A stretch of DNA of 64,000 nt from positions 372,001 to 436,000 of the forward strand of contig NZ_JAJDOP010000005.1 in assembly GCF_020595095.1 (NCBI RefSeq). The letters are read 5' to 3'. Made by a program: the position numbers and the translations under genes. The notes beneath the pieces were generated by a model, which saw only the letters and a program-made list of their open reading frames with translations, made no database searches and was not told the origin of the DNA. This DNA is from Microvirga rosea. Lineage in GTDB: Bacteria; Pseudomonadota; Alphaproteobacteria; Rhizobiales; Beijerinckiaceae. Below, one piece after another: positions 34,416 through 44,500 of the stretch. The first letter of the stretch is position 1; each line of letters begins with the position of its first letter.

Positions 34416-35356
34416 TAGTATCGTACCCTTGGATCGAAGAACGTGTAGGTGATATCAACCAGCAGATTGACGATCAGATAGTTCAGGCTGAAGAGAAGGA
34501 TGAGGCTTTGAATGACAGGGTAGTCGCGGCGGAGGATGGCATCGGCAGTCATGCGGCCTAATCCTGGCAAGGCAAACACGCTTTCGGTAACCACCGCGCC
34601 ACTGATCAGCCCTGCAATGCCTAGGCCAACGACGGTCGTTATCGGCACCGCGGCGTTCTTTAAGGCATGCCGGAACAGTATTTCCCCTTGCCCGAGACCC
34701 TTGGCCTTGGCGGTACGGACATAATCCTGCGACAGGACCTGCAGCATCGCCGCCCTCGTCATGCGGGCCAGCAGGCCAATAAATGCTGATCCGAGCGCTA
34801 TCGAAGGAAGGATGAGATGACGCATCCAATTCCAAAGCCCGCTAGACAAGGGAGCGTAACCCTGCACGGGAAGCCACTTGAGCTTGAGCCCAAAGAAATA
34901 TGCCAGCAGGTAACCCACGACGAAGACAGGAATAGAAAATCCGAGCGTGGAAAACACCATCAGACCCCGATCGACCCGGGAGTTCTGCTTCCAAGCCGCA
35001 ACGATGCCGAGCGGTATAGCGACCAAAGTGGACAGGGTCATGGACACCACCATCAAGGACAGCGTCGGACCAAACCGCAGGCCGATCTGTTGTAGAATGG
35101 GCTGTCCCGTATAAATGGAATTACCCAGATCGCCTTGCACGATCTGGAGCAGCCAATCGCTAAAACGAACCAGGTAAGGCTCGTCAAGCTTTAGCGACTG
35201 GCGGATGCGCGCGACCATCTCAGGCGTGGCCTGGTCGCCCGCGATGATAGCCGCGGGGTCGCCAGGGGTCAGATAGAGTAGACTGAACACGAATATCGCG
35301 ACCATCAATATGACGAAGATGGACGCAATCAGGCGACGCCCGAGATAGGTTAGCAT
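34415..35356 (-). CDS. Peptide ABC transporter permease (GsiC/DppB type)
   Basis: 313 residues, six helices. MLTYLGRRLIASIFVILMVA is the usual N-terminal membrane anchor, followed by LTPGDPAAIIAGDQATPEMV, the DppB/GsiC extracytoplasmic segment. The EAA loop is VRTAKAKGLGQGEILFRHAL, and ALPGLGRMTADAILRRDYPV is diagnostic. It follows the binding-protein gene by 25 bp. Confidence 0.88.
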   Translation of the reverse strand: MLTYLGRRLIASIFVILMVAIFVFSLLYLTPGDPAAIIAGDQATPEMVARIRQSLKLDEPYLVRFSDWLLQIVQGDLGNSIYTGQPILQQIGLRFGPTLSLMVVSMTLSTLVAIPLGIVAAWKQNSRVDRGLMVFSTLGFSIPVFVVGYLLAYFFGLKLKWLPVQGYAPLSSGLWNWMRHLILPSIALGSAFIGLLARMTRAAMLQVLSQDYVRTAKAKGLGQGEILFRHALKNAAVPITTVVGLGIAGLISGAVVTESVFALPGLGRMTADAILRRDYPVIQSLILLFSLNYLIVNLLVDITYTFFDPRVRY

Positions 35357-35381
35357 TCAGCAAGCCTCGTCGATGATATGG

Positions 35382-36962
35382 TCAGGAGACGGAGACGTTG
35401 TAGAAGCGCGGAAATTCGGAGGGGAAACCTCTAACCTTTTTTGAGATTGCGACGAACCCGCCAGGGCTTCCAAGCGGTATGTAGGGAAGTTCTTCGAAGG
35501 CTGTCGCCTGCATTTCGCGCGCCACCGCCTTGCGGGCGTCGTCGTCGGGAGCATAGATCCATTTGTCGCGAAGATCTTCCAGCTTCTGTGAGGTCGGCCA
35601 GCCGACATAGGCTTTCTCGCCATTGCCACGGATGGCGATATTCGCAACCGGATCGAAGGCCATCATCTCATTGAGGCCAGTCACAAATATATTCCAGCCG
35701 CCCTGTTGAACCGGTCCCTTGTTGGTTCGACGCTGCACGAGCGTGCCCCAATCCATTGTCTGCATATCGACCTTGAAGCCGATCCTTTCCAGCATCTTGC
35801 CGATAACAAGCGAAGCACCGTGCAGATGCGCCTGGTCCACGGGATCGAGAATTACTATCGGCCTGCCATCATAGGAAGATGCCGCGAGCAGCTTGCGCGC
35901 CTTTTCGAGATCTGGAGGCCCTTTCAGCGGATCCATGCCTGCCGAGTTGGCCATGGGAGACATTGGGTGGAAGAAGCCGACGCCGGTCACCCAGCGAGAA
36001 GGGTCAGCGCCGCGCATGCCGATCATCACATCGGCCTGGTTAATTGCCGGCAACACTGCCTGACGAATCTTTGGATCGTTGAATGGTGGCTGAAGCTGGT
36101 TGAACCGCAATATGGTCGTCGGGGAAATCTTGCCGACCTCGACACGAACCGTCCCGCTCGTCTCTAGTGCCTGGATGAAATCGGGCTGTGCATTGTGCCA
36201 GACATCGACTTCTCCAGCCATGATCGCAGAGGCCGCCGTGGCGGAGTCGGGGATGATCGACCATTCCACCCGGTCGACTAGGGCCTCCTTCCGCCCCGCG
36301 GTGAAGCTTCCCGCTTCGCTTCTTGGCTTGTAGCGGTCGAACCTCTCGTAAACAACACGCGAGCCGCTCACCCATTCGTTTTTGACAAAGCGGAACGGGC
36401 CACTGCCAATGACCTCCGCTACCTGTTTGGACGGCTCCGTCAGCGCCAGCCGCTCCGGCATGATCGGCAGCATTGGCGTCGGCTTTCCGAGGGCATTCGG
36501 CAGCATGGGGAACGGTCGTTTCAGTCTAAAGACAATTGTATCGTCGCTTGGCGCGCTGAGTTCTTGAACGATCGAGAACAGAGTCTGGCCGAAGGCATCG
36601 CCCTTGCTCCAGCGGTTGATGCTCGCTACGACATCGCGGCCGCGTACCGGCTCGCCATCATGGAAAAGAAGACCTTCACGCAGCTTGATCGTCCAAGTCA
36701 GCCCATCGGCACTAACCTCGTGGCCCTGAGCCATCTGCGGCTGGATCTTGAAGTTTTCATCCATGCCGTAAAGGGTGTCGAAGACAGCGTAGCCGTGGTG
36801 CTGCGCGACACCCACTGGCGAAAAGACCGGGTCGAGAACCGGCAAATCCGATTCCGGGATAAATCGCAGCACCTCTCCGCCCTTCGCTCGCGCAATATAC
36901 GGGGCCGCCAGAAATACGGTACCGGCTGCCGATGCCTGAAGAAATGTGCGTCGCGAAATCAT
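35382..36962 (-). CDS. Family 5 binding protein with Tat-type signal
   Basis: 526 residues from MISRRTFLQASAAGTVFLAA. The twin-arginine motif SRRTFLQ suggests export through Tat in folded form. The SBP_bac_5 fold is shown by RFIPESDLPVLDPVFSPVGV, WTIKLREGLLFHDGEPVRGR and IRQAVLPAINQADVMIGMRG. GAGGAAACT stands directly before the ATG; an upstream in-frame start at 37022 is not needed. It is the first gene of the transporter operon and carries an operator-like sequence at 37033-37054. The ligand is unknown, probably a peptide-like or amide compound given the amidase and D-amino-acid enzyme nearby. Confidence 0.88.
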   Translation of the reverse strand: MISRRTFLQASAAGTVFLAAPYIARAKGGEVLRFIPESDLPVLDPVFSPVGVAQHHGYAVFDTLYGMDENFKIQPQMAQGHEVSADGLTWTIKLREGLLFHDGEPVRGRDVVASINRWSKGDAFGQTLFSIVQELSAPSDDTIVFRLKRPFPMLPNALGKPTPMLPIMPERLALTEPSKQVAEVIGSGPFRFVKNEWVSGSRVVYERFDRYKPRSEAGSFTAGRKEALVDRVEWSIIPDSATAASAIMAGEVDVWHNAQPDFIQALETSGTVRVEVGKISPTTILRFNQLQPPFNDPKIRQAVLPAINQADVMIGMRGADPSRWVTGVGFFHPMSPMANSAGMDPLKGPPDLEKARKLLAASSYDGRPIVILDPVDQAHLHGASLVIGKMLERIGFKVDMQTMDWGTLVQRRTNKGPVQQGGWNIFVTGLNEMMAFDPVANIAIRGNGEKAYVGWPTSQKLEDLRDKWIYAPDDDARKAVAREMQATAFEELPYIPLGSPGGFVAISKKVRGFPSEFPRFYNVSVS

Positions 36963-37032
36963 AGTTTCCTCCCTTGAGATCCGACCGCTCCGCTGGAATC
37001 GAAGGCCCTCCCCCTGGGCCAAAGACTGCCAC

Positions 37033-37054
37033 GGTTAATTTCTCATACCATATA
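37033..37054 (-). promoter_or_regulatory. Putative FadR-type operator, transporter side
   Basis: On the minus strand: TATATGGTATGAGAAATTAA followed by CC, about 70 bp before the binding-protein start. It matches the element at 37943-37966 in 20 of 22 positions and has an imperfect TCATA-N3-TATGA dyad (ATATA-TGG-TATGA). Placed to control the transporter operon. Confidence 0.6.
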
Positions 37055-37102
37055 TTTTTTTGCTGGTCGATTGATTTTGCTCTGAAGCCGCGCAACGCCT
37101 GA

Positions 37103-37846
37103 CTATTCGGAAGCACCATGGCGGATAAAATTCACATCGCCAGTTGCATTTCCGATCAGTGTCATCGCCGCAGCGCGGGCAAGATCCGGCTTTCGCTCGA
37201 TAATTGCACGGGCGAGGTCTCCATGCTCGACGATCGCCCGAGGTCTATGCTGCCCTTGTGCCGCTATCTCGAACATCTGACGAAGGCCAAAGCTGAACAA
37301 TTGTCCAATGGGCCAAAAGAACTCGTTATGCGTGGAAAGATAGATCTGCTTATGAAAAAGCAGATCGGCTTCCACCCAGCGGGCATTATCGTCACCGGCA
37401 TCGATCATCGCCTGGAAGATCGTAGACAATTGTTCCCGGTCCTGATCGGTGCTCTCAAGGGCCGCCAGAGCCGCCGCTGCGGGCTCTGTAGCCTGGCGTA
37501 ATTGGAACATTTTCTTGAGGTATGTATCGGTATCCGTGGTTTCGACCCGCCATTTGAGAATGTCCGGATCGAGATGGTTCCAGTCCTCGATCAACCTGAC
37601 CTGCGTGCCCCGTTTTGGGCGGGCATCAATCAACCCCTTGGCTGCTAGACTGCGAACAGCCTCCCTCATCGCTGTCCGACTAATGCCAAGCATCTCACAC
37701 AACTGAGCTTCGGCAGGCAGAATCGTGCCGGGTGGAAAGTCTCCACGTACGATAGCCAAGCCGAGCTGATCTGTGACACGCACATGCAATTTGAGGCTGG
37801 ATGCGGAGAGAATGGGCCTGATCTTTTCGATCGATATATCGTTCAT
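37103..37846 (-). CDS. GntR-family regulator, FadR subfamily (FCD domain)
   Basis: 247 residues from MNDISIEKIRPILSASSLKL. The winged helix spans about 15-85, with FPPGTILPAEAQLCEMLGIS and RTAMREAVRSLAAKGLIDAR, the GntR signature. The C-terminal all-helical FCD ligand domain (MFQLRQATEPAAAALAALES; EADLLFHKQIYLSTHNEFFW) has the His and Asp residues that bind a metal and an organic-acid ligand. The start is set at 37846 because an in-frame start at 37969 would overlap the operator at 37943-37966. It lies between the transporter operon and the SDR-amidase genes and probably represses both. Confidence 0.85.
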   Translation of the reverse strand: MNDISIEKIRPILSASSLKLHVRVTDQLGLAIVRGDFPPGTILPAEAQLCEMLGISRTAMREAVRSLAAKGLIDARPKRGTQVRLIEDWNHLDPDILKWRVETTDTDTYLKKMFQLRQATEPAAAALAALESTDQDREQLSTIFQAMIDAGDDNARWVEADLLFHKQIYLSTHNEFFWPIGQLFSFGLRQMFEIAAQGQHRPRAIVEHGDLARAIIERKPDLARAAAMTLIGNATGDVNFIRHGASE

Positions 37847-37942
37847 TTGTATACCCGCGCGAGGAAAAGTCGCTGCTTCCGTGAGCTTACCTGAAGGGTC
37901 GTTGAGCGTCATCCAAAGGTAGAGCCCCCTTGACGTAAAATT

Positions 37943-37966
37943 CATATTGTATGAGATATTAACCCA
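37943..37966 (+). promoter_or_regulatory. Putative FadR-type operator, SDR/amidase side
   Basis: TCATATTGTATGAGATATTA followed by ACCC. TCATA-TTG-TATGA is a perfect dyad, and the 22-base word TATATkGTATGAGAwATTAA+CC is shared with 37033-37054. It stands in the divergent region about 75 bp before the SDR gene and about 100 bp before the regulator start, so it could serve both. Confidence 0.62.
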
Positions 37967-38036
37967 CACACTCGGCTGACACTACTCAATTGAGCTGCGG
38001 ATCGAGCTTGCTGACGCAGCAAGGAGACAAGCGGAA

Positions 38037-38780
38037 ATGGATCTCAAAGAGAAGGTTGCCGTCGTGACCGGAGGCACACGCGGTATTGGCCTGGCCATTG
38101 CAGACGCCATCCTTGCCGCCGGGGGGACCGTAGTCATCAATGGACGGTCCAGCACAGATGAGGCTCTCGCCTTGATCGAGCGCTATGGTCGCCAAAGGGT
38201 TGTACTGGAAACCGGCGACGTATCGATCCCTGCCGATGCGACCGGCCTGATCGAGCGTGCAACCCAGCACTTCGGCCAACTGGACATTCTCGTGCACGCG
38301 GCCGGTGGTCCAGCGCCGGGAAAGGTGCTCGATCTGTCCGCCGAAAGTTGGCAGGCAGCTTTCGATATCCATATTCATCCGGTTTTCTTTCTCTTCCGAG
38401 CTGCCCACAAGGCTTTGGCGCTTCGCGGCGGAGCCGTACTGTTGATTTCCTCAGTCGCGGGTCTGCGGGGGTGTCCGGGAACGGTAGCCTACCAGACAGT
38501 CAAAGGAGCGCTCATTCCGATGGCTCGGGCACTGGCGATGGATCACGGCCACGAGAATATCCGCGTGAACGTGCTTGCGCCCGGAATTATCCGTACACGG
38601 TTTCATGACGCCATGACTGACGAGGCGAAGCGGCATAACATCGCCAATCGGATACCGCTCCGGCGAGAAGGTCAGGTCGGAGATGTTGCCAGCGCCGCGA
38701 TAGAACTCTTGTGTAATGACTTCATCACTGGAGAATACCTGACGATCGACGGTGGCATGTCGATGCGCGTCACGGCCTGA
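38037..38780 (+). CDS. Short-chain dehydrogenase/reductase with altered catalytic residues
   Basis: 247 residues, Rossmann fold. Cofactor loop TGGTRGIG (11-18); catalytic Ser138/139 in LLISSVAGL, Tyr152 and Lys156 in AYQTVKGAL. The usual NAAG is HAAG (87-90), and the Asn of the tetrad (normally in a D-x-N stretch near 111) appears as His in FDIHIHP. The Tyr-Lys-Ser core is intact, so oxidoreductase activity on an alcohol or ketone is still expected. First gene of a plus-strand pair with the amidase 41 bp downstream, divergent from the FadR gene. The substrate is unknown. Confidence 0.85.
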   Translation: MDLKEKVAVVTGGTRGIGLAIADAILAAGGTVVINGRSSTDEALALIERYGRQRVVLETGDVSIPADATGLIERATQHFGQLDILVHAAGGPAPGKVLDLSAESWQAAFDIHIHPVFFLFRAAHKALALRGGAVLLISSVAGLRGCPGTVAYQTVKGALIPMARALAMDHGHENIRVNVLAPGIIRTRFHDAMTDEAKRHNIANRIPLRREGQVGDVASAAIELLCNDFITGEYLTIDGGMSMRVTA

Positions 38781-38821
38781 AGACAGTTGCAAGATTATCT
38801 CGAGAGAGCGGAACCAATTCA

Positions 38822-39772
38822 ATGACCGGAATCATTCGACTGGCGACCACATCGATGGCGACCTTGGAAAATCGGTCGCCTCCTTACAACCTGAGCCACC
38901 CAGATCCAAAAGAGACATTCGCACGTGGCCTTGCACTGATCGATGCGGCTGGCGCCCAGAAAGCCGATTTGGTCTGCCTCCCCGAGACATTTGCGAATGC
39001 CGGCCTGCCGCGTTCACGTGCGGCAGAGGCTACCGAAGAACCCGGCGGACCAGCATTTCAACAGATAGCGGAGCGCGCGCGGGCGAACAGGATCAATGTC
39101 GTTGCAGGCATGCGCCAGTTCGTCGAGGGTGGTGCCATCAATGTGGGCGTACTGATCAACCGAGATGGAAACCTGATCGGGACGTATACCAAGAAACATC
39201 CGACTGAAGGCGAACTGGAAAACGGAGTCATTCCCGGCGCCGTGGCAAATGTGTTCGACACCGATATCGGCAAAATCGGCATCGCGATATGTTTCGACAT
39301 GAACTGGCCGGCACTTTGGACAGACATGAAGGATCAAGGTGCTGAGATCGTATGCTTTTTGTCCGCCTTCGAGGGCGGATTCCCCCTGCGGGCCTATGCC
39401 TGTCTGCACCGCTACACCGTCGTGTCATCCGTTCAGTCATATTATGCTAGGATCATCGACCGAAGTGGAGCTGTCCTCGCAGAGACAAGCCGTTGGGGAC
39501 GTCTGGTGACAGCAGACATCGACCGGCAGAAACGATGGTTTCACACCGACGATCAGGCCGAGAAGATCCTTGCTGTTCAGGCGAAATATGGGAATCGGGT
39601 GCGCGTCGAGACGCTGGGCCATGAACACATGTTCTCGATAGCCCGGCTTGACCCAGATCTCGACATGAACGACATCGTCGGCGAGTTCTCCCTGGTTGAT
39701 TTCGAATCCTATATCGCGCGCTGTACGTCGGCTCAGGACGAGGTTCTGGCGCGATCGAGAGAAAAACGATGA
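38822..39772 (+). CDS. Nitrilase-superfamily amidohydrolase
   Basis: 316 residues. The Glu-Lys-Cys triad is clear: Glu55 in VCLPETF, Lys124 in TYTKKHP, Cys157 in IAICFDMNW. The family hydrolyses carbon-nitrogen bonds of amides, carbamoyl compounds or nitriles. A Trp after the CFD block (FDMNWPALW) and the C-terminal extension beyond residue 270 resemble carbamoylase/amidase branches rather than true nitrilases. Together with the SDR, the transporter and the D-amino-acid enzyme it suggests a pathway that imports and hydrolyses an N-acyl or N-carbamoyl compound. Confidence 0.85.
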   Translation: MTGIIRLATTSMATLENRSPPYNLSHPDPKETFARGLALIDAAGAQKADLVCLPETFANAGLPRSRAAEATEEPGGPAFQQIAERARANRINVVAGMRQFVEGGAINVGVLINRDGNLIGTYTKKHPTEGELENGVIPGAVANVFDTDIGKIGIAICFDMNWPALWTDMKDQGAEIVCFLSAFEGGFPLRAYACLHRYTVVSSVQSYYARIIDRSGAVLAETSRWGRLVTADIDRQKRWFHTDDQAEKILAVQAKYGNRVRVETLGHEHMFSIARLDPDLDMNDIVGEFSLVDFESYIARCTSAQDEVLARSREKR

Positions 39773-39969
39773 TCCACCACTCCCGCAGCAGCCGCTAGAC
39801 CGAAAAAGTCATCTGGCACGAGAATCTCTGCCGCGTGCAAGGAGAGCATGAGACTCTCTCTGTAGGGCAGTGAGCCGGTTTGCGGCCTGCGTGCCCTGCT
39901 ATTGTCGTCCATCATGCCAAGATACCAGTTGGTAGCATGCAGCGAGCCATCAAGGGTTCTGGTCCACAT
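39733..39969 (-). CDS. Small reading frame of unknown function, possibly a remnant
   Basis: 78 codons; the middle part (LHATNWYLGMMDDNSRARRP, then TGSLPYRESLMLSLHAAEIL) has protein-like composition and acceptable codon use. The 3' end overlaps the amidase gene tail. No good ribosome site precedes the start, and no family is recognised. It may be the surviving end of a larger gene. The rest of 39773-40233 shows no gene on either strand. Confidence 0.25.
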   Translation of the reverse strand: MWTRTLDGSLHATNWYLGMMDDNSRARRPQTGSLPYRESLMLSLHAAEILVPDDFFGLAAAAGVVDHRFSLDRARTSS

Positions 39970-40233
39970 CTGCAGAAGCAGATCAGCCCCACGTTAAGTC
40001 TGCCCCCGCCGTTTCACTCCAGGAAGATACGCTGTTCCCGTTCTGAGCCGAGCTTTGCCTGACTTCCGGAACGTGCCATCAGCGGCGCCTGTTCCGAGAT
40101 CGGCGCGTACGCCCTTGTCTTCCGGCCATGGGCGACGGCCTGGACGTGACCCGGACGGCCTTCGAGCCCGGCTACGGCACAACGTCAGCTTTCATTTATG
40201 CCTGCCAGATCGGAATGCGGCACAGGACAATCT

Positions 40234-40632
40234 CTATAAACGCTCCGCGCCTGCCGAACCGCGATGGGCCTCCGCCTCGACGATATGCCGCCACCAGGGC
40301 GGGCAGCCGTCGATCTCAACCTGAAGGGCAAAGCTGAGGAAGGTGCGGATCAGGACGATCAGTCCCAGCACGGTCAGGTTTTCGATCGTGGGCTTGACCG
40401 CAACCGTACCGATGATGTCTGCAGCGACCAGCAACTCCAGGCCCAACAGGATGCCACGCCCCAGGTTGGCCCGATACGGGTGGAAAGCCTCCGACCACGC
40501 TGCTCGCGACCGGACGTCCCGAAGGAAGATCCAGGTTGAGGAAACCGCGCCGATCAGGATGACGGCGACAGCCGCTATCTCGGCGCCGGTTGCAATGGCA
40601 TGGAGCGTCTCATTGAGCACGGGATGCTCCAT
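40234..40632 (-). CDS. DUF1622 membrane protein
   Basis: 132 residues with three hydrophobic helices: IATGAEIAAVAVILIGAVSS, GRGILLGLELLVAADIIGTV, and LTVLGLIVLIRTFLSFALQV. RGILLGLELLVAADIIGTV followed by IRTFLSFALQVEIDG is the characteristic core of DUF1622 inner-membrane proteins. Last gene of the minus-strand operon that starts at 47067; it follows the USP gene by 33 bp. Function unknown, likely envelope-stress linked. Confidence 0.82.
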   Translation of the reverse strand: MEHPVLNETLHAIATGAEIAAVAVILIGAVSSTWIFLRDVRSRAAWSEAFHPYRANLGRGILLGLELLVAADIIGTVAVKPTIENLTVLGLIVLIRTFLSFALQVEIDGCPPWWRHIVEAEAHRGSAGAERL

Positions 40633-40665
40633 CCTTCCTGGTGACGGCGGGCGTCCATTTCATTG

Positions 40666-41562
40666 TCATGTCTCGACCGGGGCACCCGGATCGCGCGTGA
40701 CCAATGCATCGGTGGGCACCATCTCGACAATCTCCCGGGCGGTGCTGCCGAGAAATAGGTCGAGAAGGCTGCTGCTTCCGCGTGTCCCGAGCGCGATGAG
40801 ATCAACCTTGCCGACGCGAACATACTCGCGCAGCAGGCGGCCAGGGCTTCCCTCCTCGACCAGCACGTCCGGGCGCGTGCGGTCGCACCCGAGAAGTCCC
40901 ATCTGCTCAAGGAATCGATCAGACCTTTCCAACACGGCATCCTCGTAGGTCCTGCGCAACATCGTTGGATTATCCGCAAGAGTTTGCCGAGGCACGTCAT
41001 AAGCGTGGAAGAGCGTAAGCTTCCGCTCCGGGAAGAAGCGCAATGTCGTCTGGAAGGCGTGGCGGGCAGGATCGGAAAAGTCGGTTGCGGCCACGATGTT
41101 GCGGTACGCGCCCCGCGGCCGGTTCCGAACCACGAGCAGCGGCGTGCGGGAGCGGTGGAGGAGCCGATCCACTGTCTTCCCGAGGCGGAAGCGGCCGAAC
41201 TCCTCATCCTGCGCCACCCCCGTCACGATGAGGTCGCACCCTTCGGCCTCCGCCGTCGCGAGGATCGTGTCGACCGGCTCCCCCTCCCGGATGCGGATCC
41301 GGCTGCGCACCACGGTCGGGCCGAGATCAGCCATGAGATGCTCTCTGGCGACCGCCACCGGATCGGGGGCGACGCCAGGAGGGCACAGGCCCGAGATCGT
41401 AGAGGCCGCCCGAGTCCGCATCTTCAAGAACGTGCAGTACGGTCAGCATCGCCTGCCATTCCTCGGCCAGGGCTACGGCCCTGTGGGTGGCACGGTCGCA
41501 GCGGGCGCTCATGTCCGTCGCGAGAAGGATCGTCCTGGGGGGTCGATCGTCGAACCTGCCAT
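40666..41562 (-). pseudogene. Tandem universal stress protein with two compensating frameshifts
   Basis: The reading that makes sense is M-AGSTIDPP, RTILLATDMSARCDRATHRA, VALAEEWQAMLTVLHVLEDA, then PDPVAVAREHLMADLGP and a full second USP domain ending ALGTRGSSSLLDLFLGSTAR (ATP motif GxRG...GS). To obtain it one C must be added in the run at 41537-41542 and one removed in the run at 41365-41369. The two shifts cancel, so the ATG at 41562 and the long downstream frame are in the same frame, but a TGA at 41509-41511 lies between. Both lie in homopolymers, so sequencing error is as likely as mutation. As read, only a truncated product from 41427 or later could form. It follows the RND gene by 4 bp. 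Confidence 0.75.
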
Positions 41563-41566
41563 CTCG

Positions 41567-44500
41567 TTATTCTCCCGACACGAGATTTGGCCTTGGCACC
41601 GGCTCCGGGGCCGGCGCACCGGGCCGGCCAAACAGCCGTGCCTTCAGCAATTCGCGGGCGCCTTGGACCATCACGTAGAGAACTGGGATCAGCACGAGAC
41701 CGATCAGGGTCCCAACCAACAGGCCGCCGAACAACGTCATGCCAATAGAGCGACGGCTGCCTGCGCCTGCGCCAGTCGCGATGACGAGGGGGATTACGCC
41801 GAGGATCGATGCGAAGGCCGTCATGAGCACCGGGCGGTAGCGCTGGCTGGTGCCCTCTGCGGCAGCCTCGTAGATCCCCATCCCCTCCTCGCGCCTCGCT
41901 TTAGCGAACTCGACAATCAGGATGGCGTTCTTGGCCGCCAAGCCGATCAGCAGAACCAGTCCGATCTGGGCATAGACGTCAATGGGAATGCTGGCAATCG
42001 CCAGGCTTGCGAGGGCGCCGAGAACAGCCACTGACACCGACAGCATGACGGCGGCCGGAATGCTCCAGCTCTCGTACTGCGCGACCAGGAACAGGTAGGT
42101 GAAAACAATCCCCATGACGAGAACGACGGCGGTCTGGTTGCCGGCCTGCCGCTCCTGCAAAGCAAGCCCGGTCCACTCGAAGCCGAATCCGTCAGGCAAG
42201 CTCTCATGCGCCAGACTCTCCATCGCGATCAACGCCTGCCCGGTGCTCGTTCCCGGGGCTGCCTGACCATTGACGGAGGCCGCTGGAAAAAGATTGTAGC
42301 GGCTGATGGTGTTAGGGCCGAACGACGTCGAGACCGTCACGAGCGATTGCAGCGGGACGAATTCTCCAGTCTGACTGCGCACATGCAGGCGCAGGATGTC
42401 ATCAGCGCGGCTGCGGAACGCCGGTTCGTCCTGAATGCGTACCTGATAGATCCGCGAAAAGATATTGAAGTCGTCGACGTAGGCCGATCCTAGATGAGCC
42501 TGCAAGGTCGCGAAAATGGCGGCCGGCGAGACACCGAGAAGCTCTGCCCGCTTGCGATCGATGTCGAGGAAGACCTGCGGCACGTCCGCCGTGAAGGTGC
42601 TGAACACGCCCGCCAGGCCCGACGTCTGATTGGCCCTGAAAATCAAGCCCCGCATGGCTTCTGCAAGCTCTTCCTGAGTCTGGCCGTTGCGGGCCTGAAG
42701 ACGCAGATCGAATCCTCCTGTCGTCCCGAGGCCCGGGATCGCCGGGGGGTTGAACGGTACGATGGTGGCGGCGGGAAGTCCGGCGAATTGCCGGCGCAGA
42801 TGGGTCAGGATCCCGTCGATACTTTCCGTTGAGTCCCTGCGCTCCTGCCACGGCTTCAGGGCAACAATGACCATGCCTGCCTCGGAACCGCCACCGCCGA
42901 TGATGCTCATGCCCGCAATGCCGATGACGTTGGCGACGCCCGGCGTCTGACGCACGATGCTGGCCACCTCGTCGAGGGTCGCGTTCGTGCGTTCGAGTGA
43001 GGCGGCATTCGGCAACTGGACATTCACGAAAAGGTAGCCGATGTCCTCAGAAGGGATGAACCCGGTCGGCAGCACGCGAAACAATCCGTAGATTCCGCCA
43101 AAGATCGCCATTAGCACCACCAGGGCCAGCGCCAGACGCCGCCCGAGCCGTTGCACCAGGGTCAGATACCACGACCGCGACTTATCCAGCGCGCCATTGA
43201 CGACGCCGAAGACGCGGCCACGGTCCTCCTGCGGCGCGCGCAGCATCATGGCACACAGCGCCGGGCTGAGTGTGAGTGCGTTGATGGTGGAGAACGTAAT
43301 GGTGATCAGGATCGTCACGGCAAACTGCCGGTAGAGCTGGCCGGTGATCCCCGCCAGGAAGGCTATCGGCACGAACAAGGCCGCGAGCACGAGGGTTGTG
43401 GCAACGATGGGACCTGTGACCTGTCCCATCGTCCGGCGGGTTGCTTCGGCGACAAGCACTTTGTCTTCTGTCATCACGCGCTGCACATTCTCGACCACGA
43501 TGATGGCATCATCGACGACGAGACTGATGGCGAGCACAATCGCGAACAGCGTGATCGTGTTGGCGGAGTATCCGAGCAGGTATAGAACTGCGAAGCCGCC
43601 GATAAGCGAGACCGGGATTGTCAGGGTAGGAATGAGAGTGGCGCGCCAGTCCTGGAGAAATAGGTAAGTCACAAGGACTACCAGCACGAAGGTAATCATG
43701 AGCGTGATGACGATCTCGCGGATCGTCTCTGTTACGAAGTCGGTCGTATCGAACACCACCGTGTAGGCAAGGTCTTCTGGAAACTGGGTCGCCAACCGTT
43801 CGAGTTCCGCCTGCACGGCGTTAGACACGGAGAGCGCGTTGGCGTTCGGCGATTGATAGACGACCACGGTCGCACCGGGCTGCCCATTGAATTTGGACGC
43901 GGTATCGTAGGATTGGGCCCCGAGCTCAACCCGCGCCAGGTCTCGCAGGCGGACGATGGCTCCATCGGGGTTGGTGCGCACCACGATATCGGCGAACTCT
44001 TCCGCGCTTGCGAGGCGTCCGCGCGCCATGACGGTCATTTGAATCTGTTGGCCCGGCTGTGATGGTGCGGATCCGATCAGGCCGGCCGAGGCCTGGGCGT
44101 TCTGTCCCTGGATCGCGGTCATCAGGTCCGAAGCCGTGACGCCGAGGGCCTGCATCCGGTCGGGATTCATCCAGACACGCATACTGTAGACCGGTCCGAA
44201 AATCCCGGCTTCACCTACGCCAGGCACCCGGGCGAGGGCATCGCGGACGTTGATCGACGCGTAATTACTCAGGAAGATCTCGCTTCGCGATCCCTTTGGC
44301 GAATAGATCGCAATTCCCATCAGCATGCTGGTCGAGCGGCTACGCACCGAAACTCCCGTCTGGGTAACGGCGGGCGGCAACCGTGGGACCGCCAGAGCCA
44401 CGCGGTTCTGGACATTCACCTGAGCAATGGCAGGATCGGTGCCGACCGCGAAAGTGACCGTGAGCGAATAGCCGCCATTGTTGGTGCTCGCCGAGGACAT

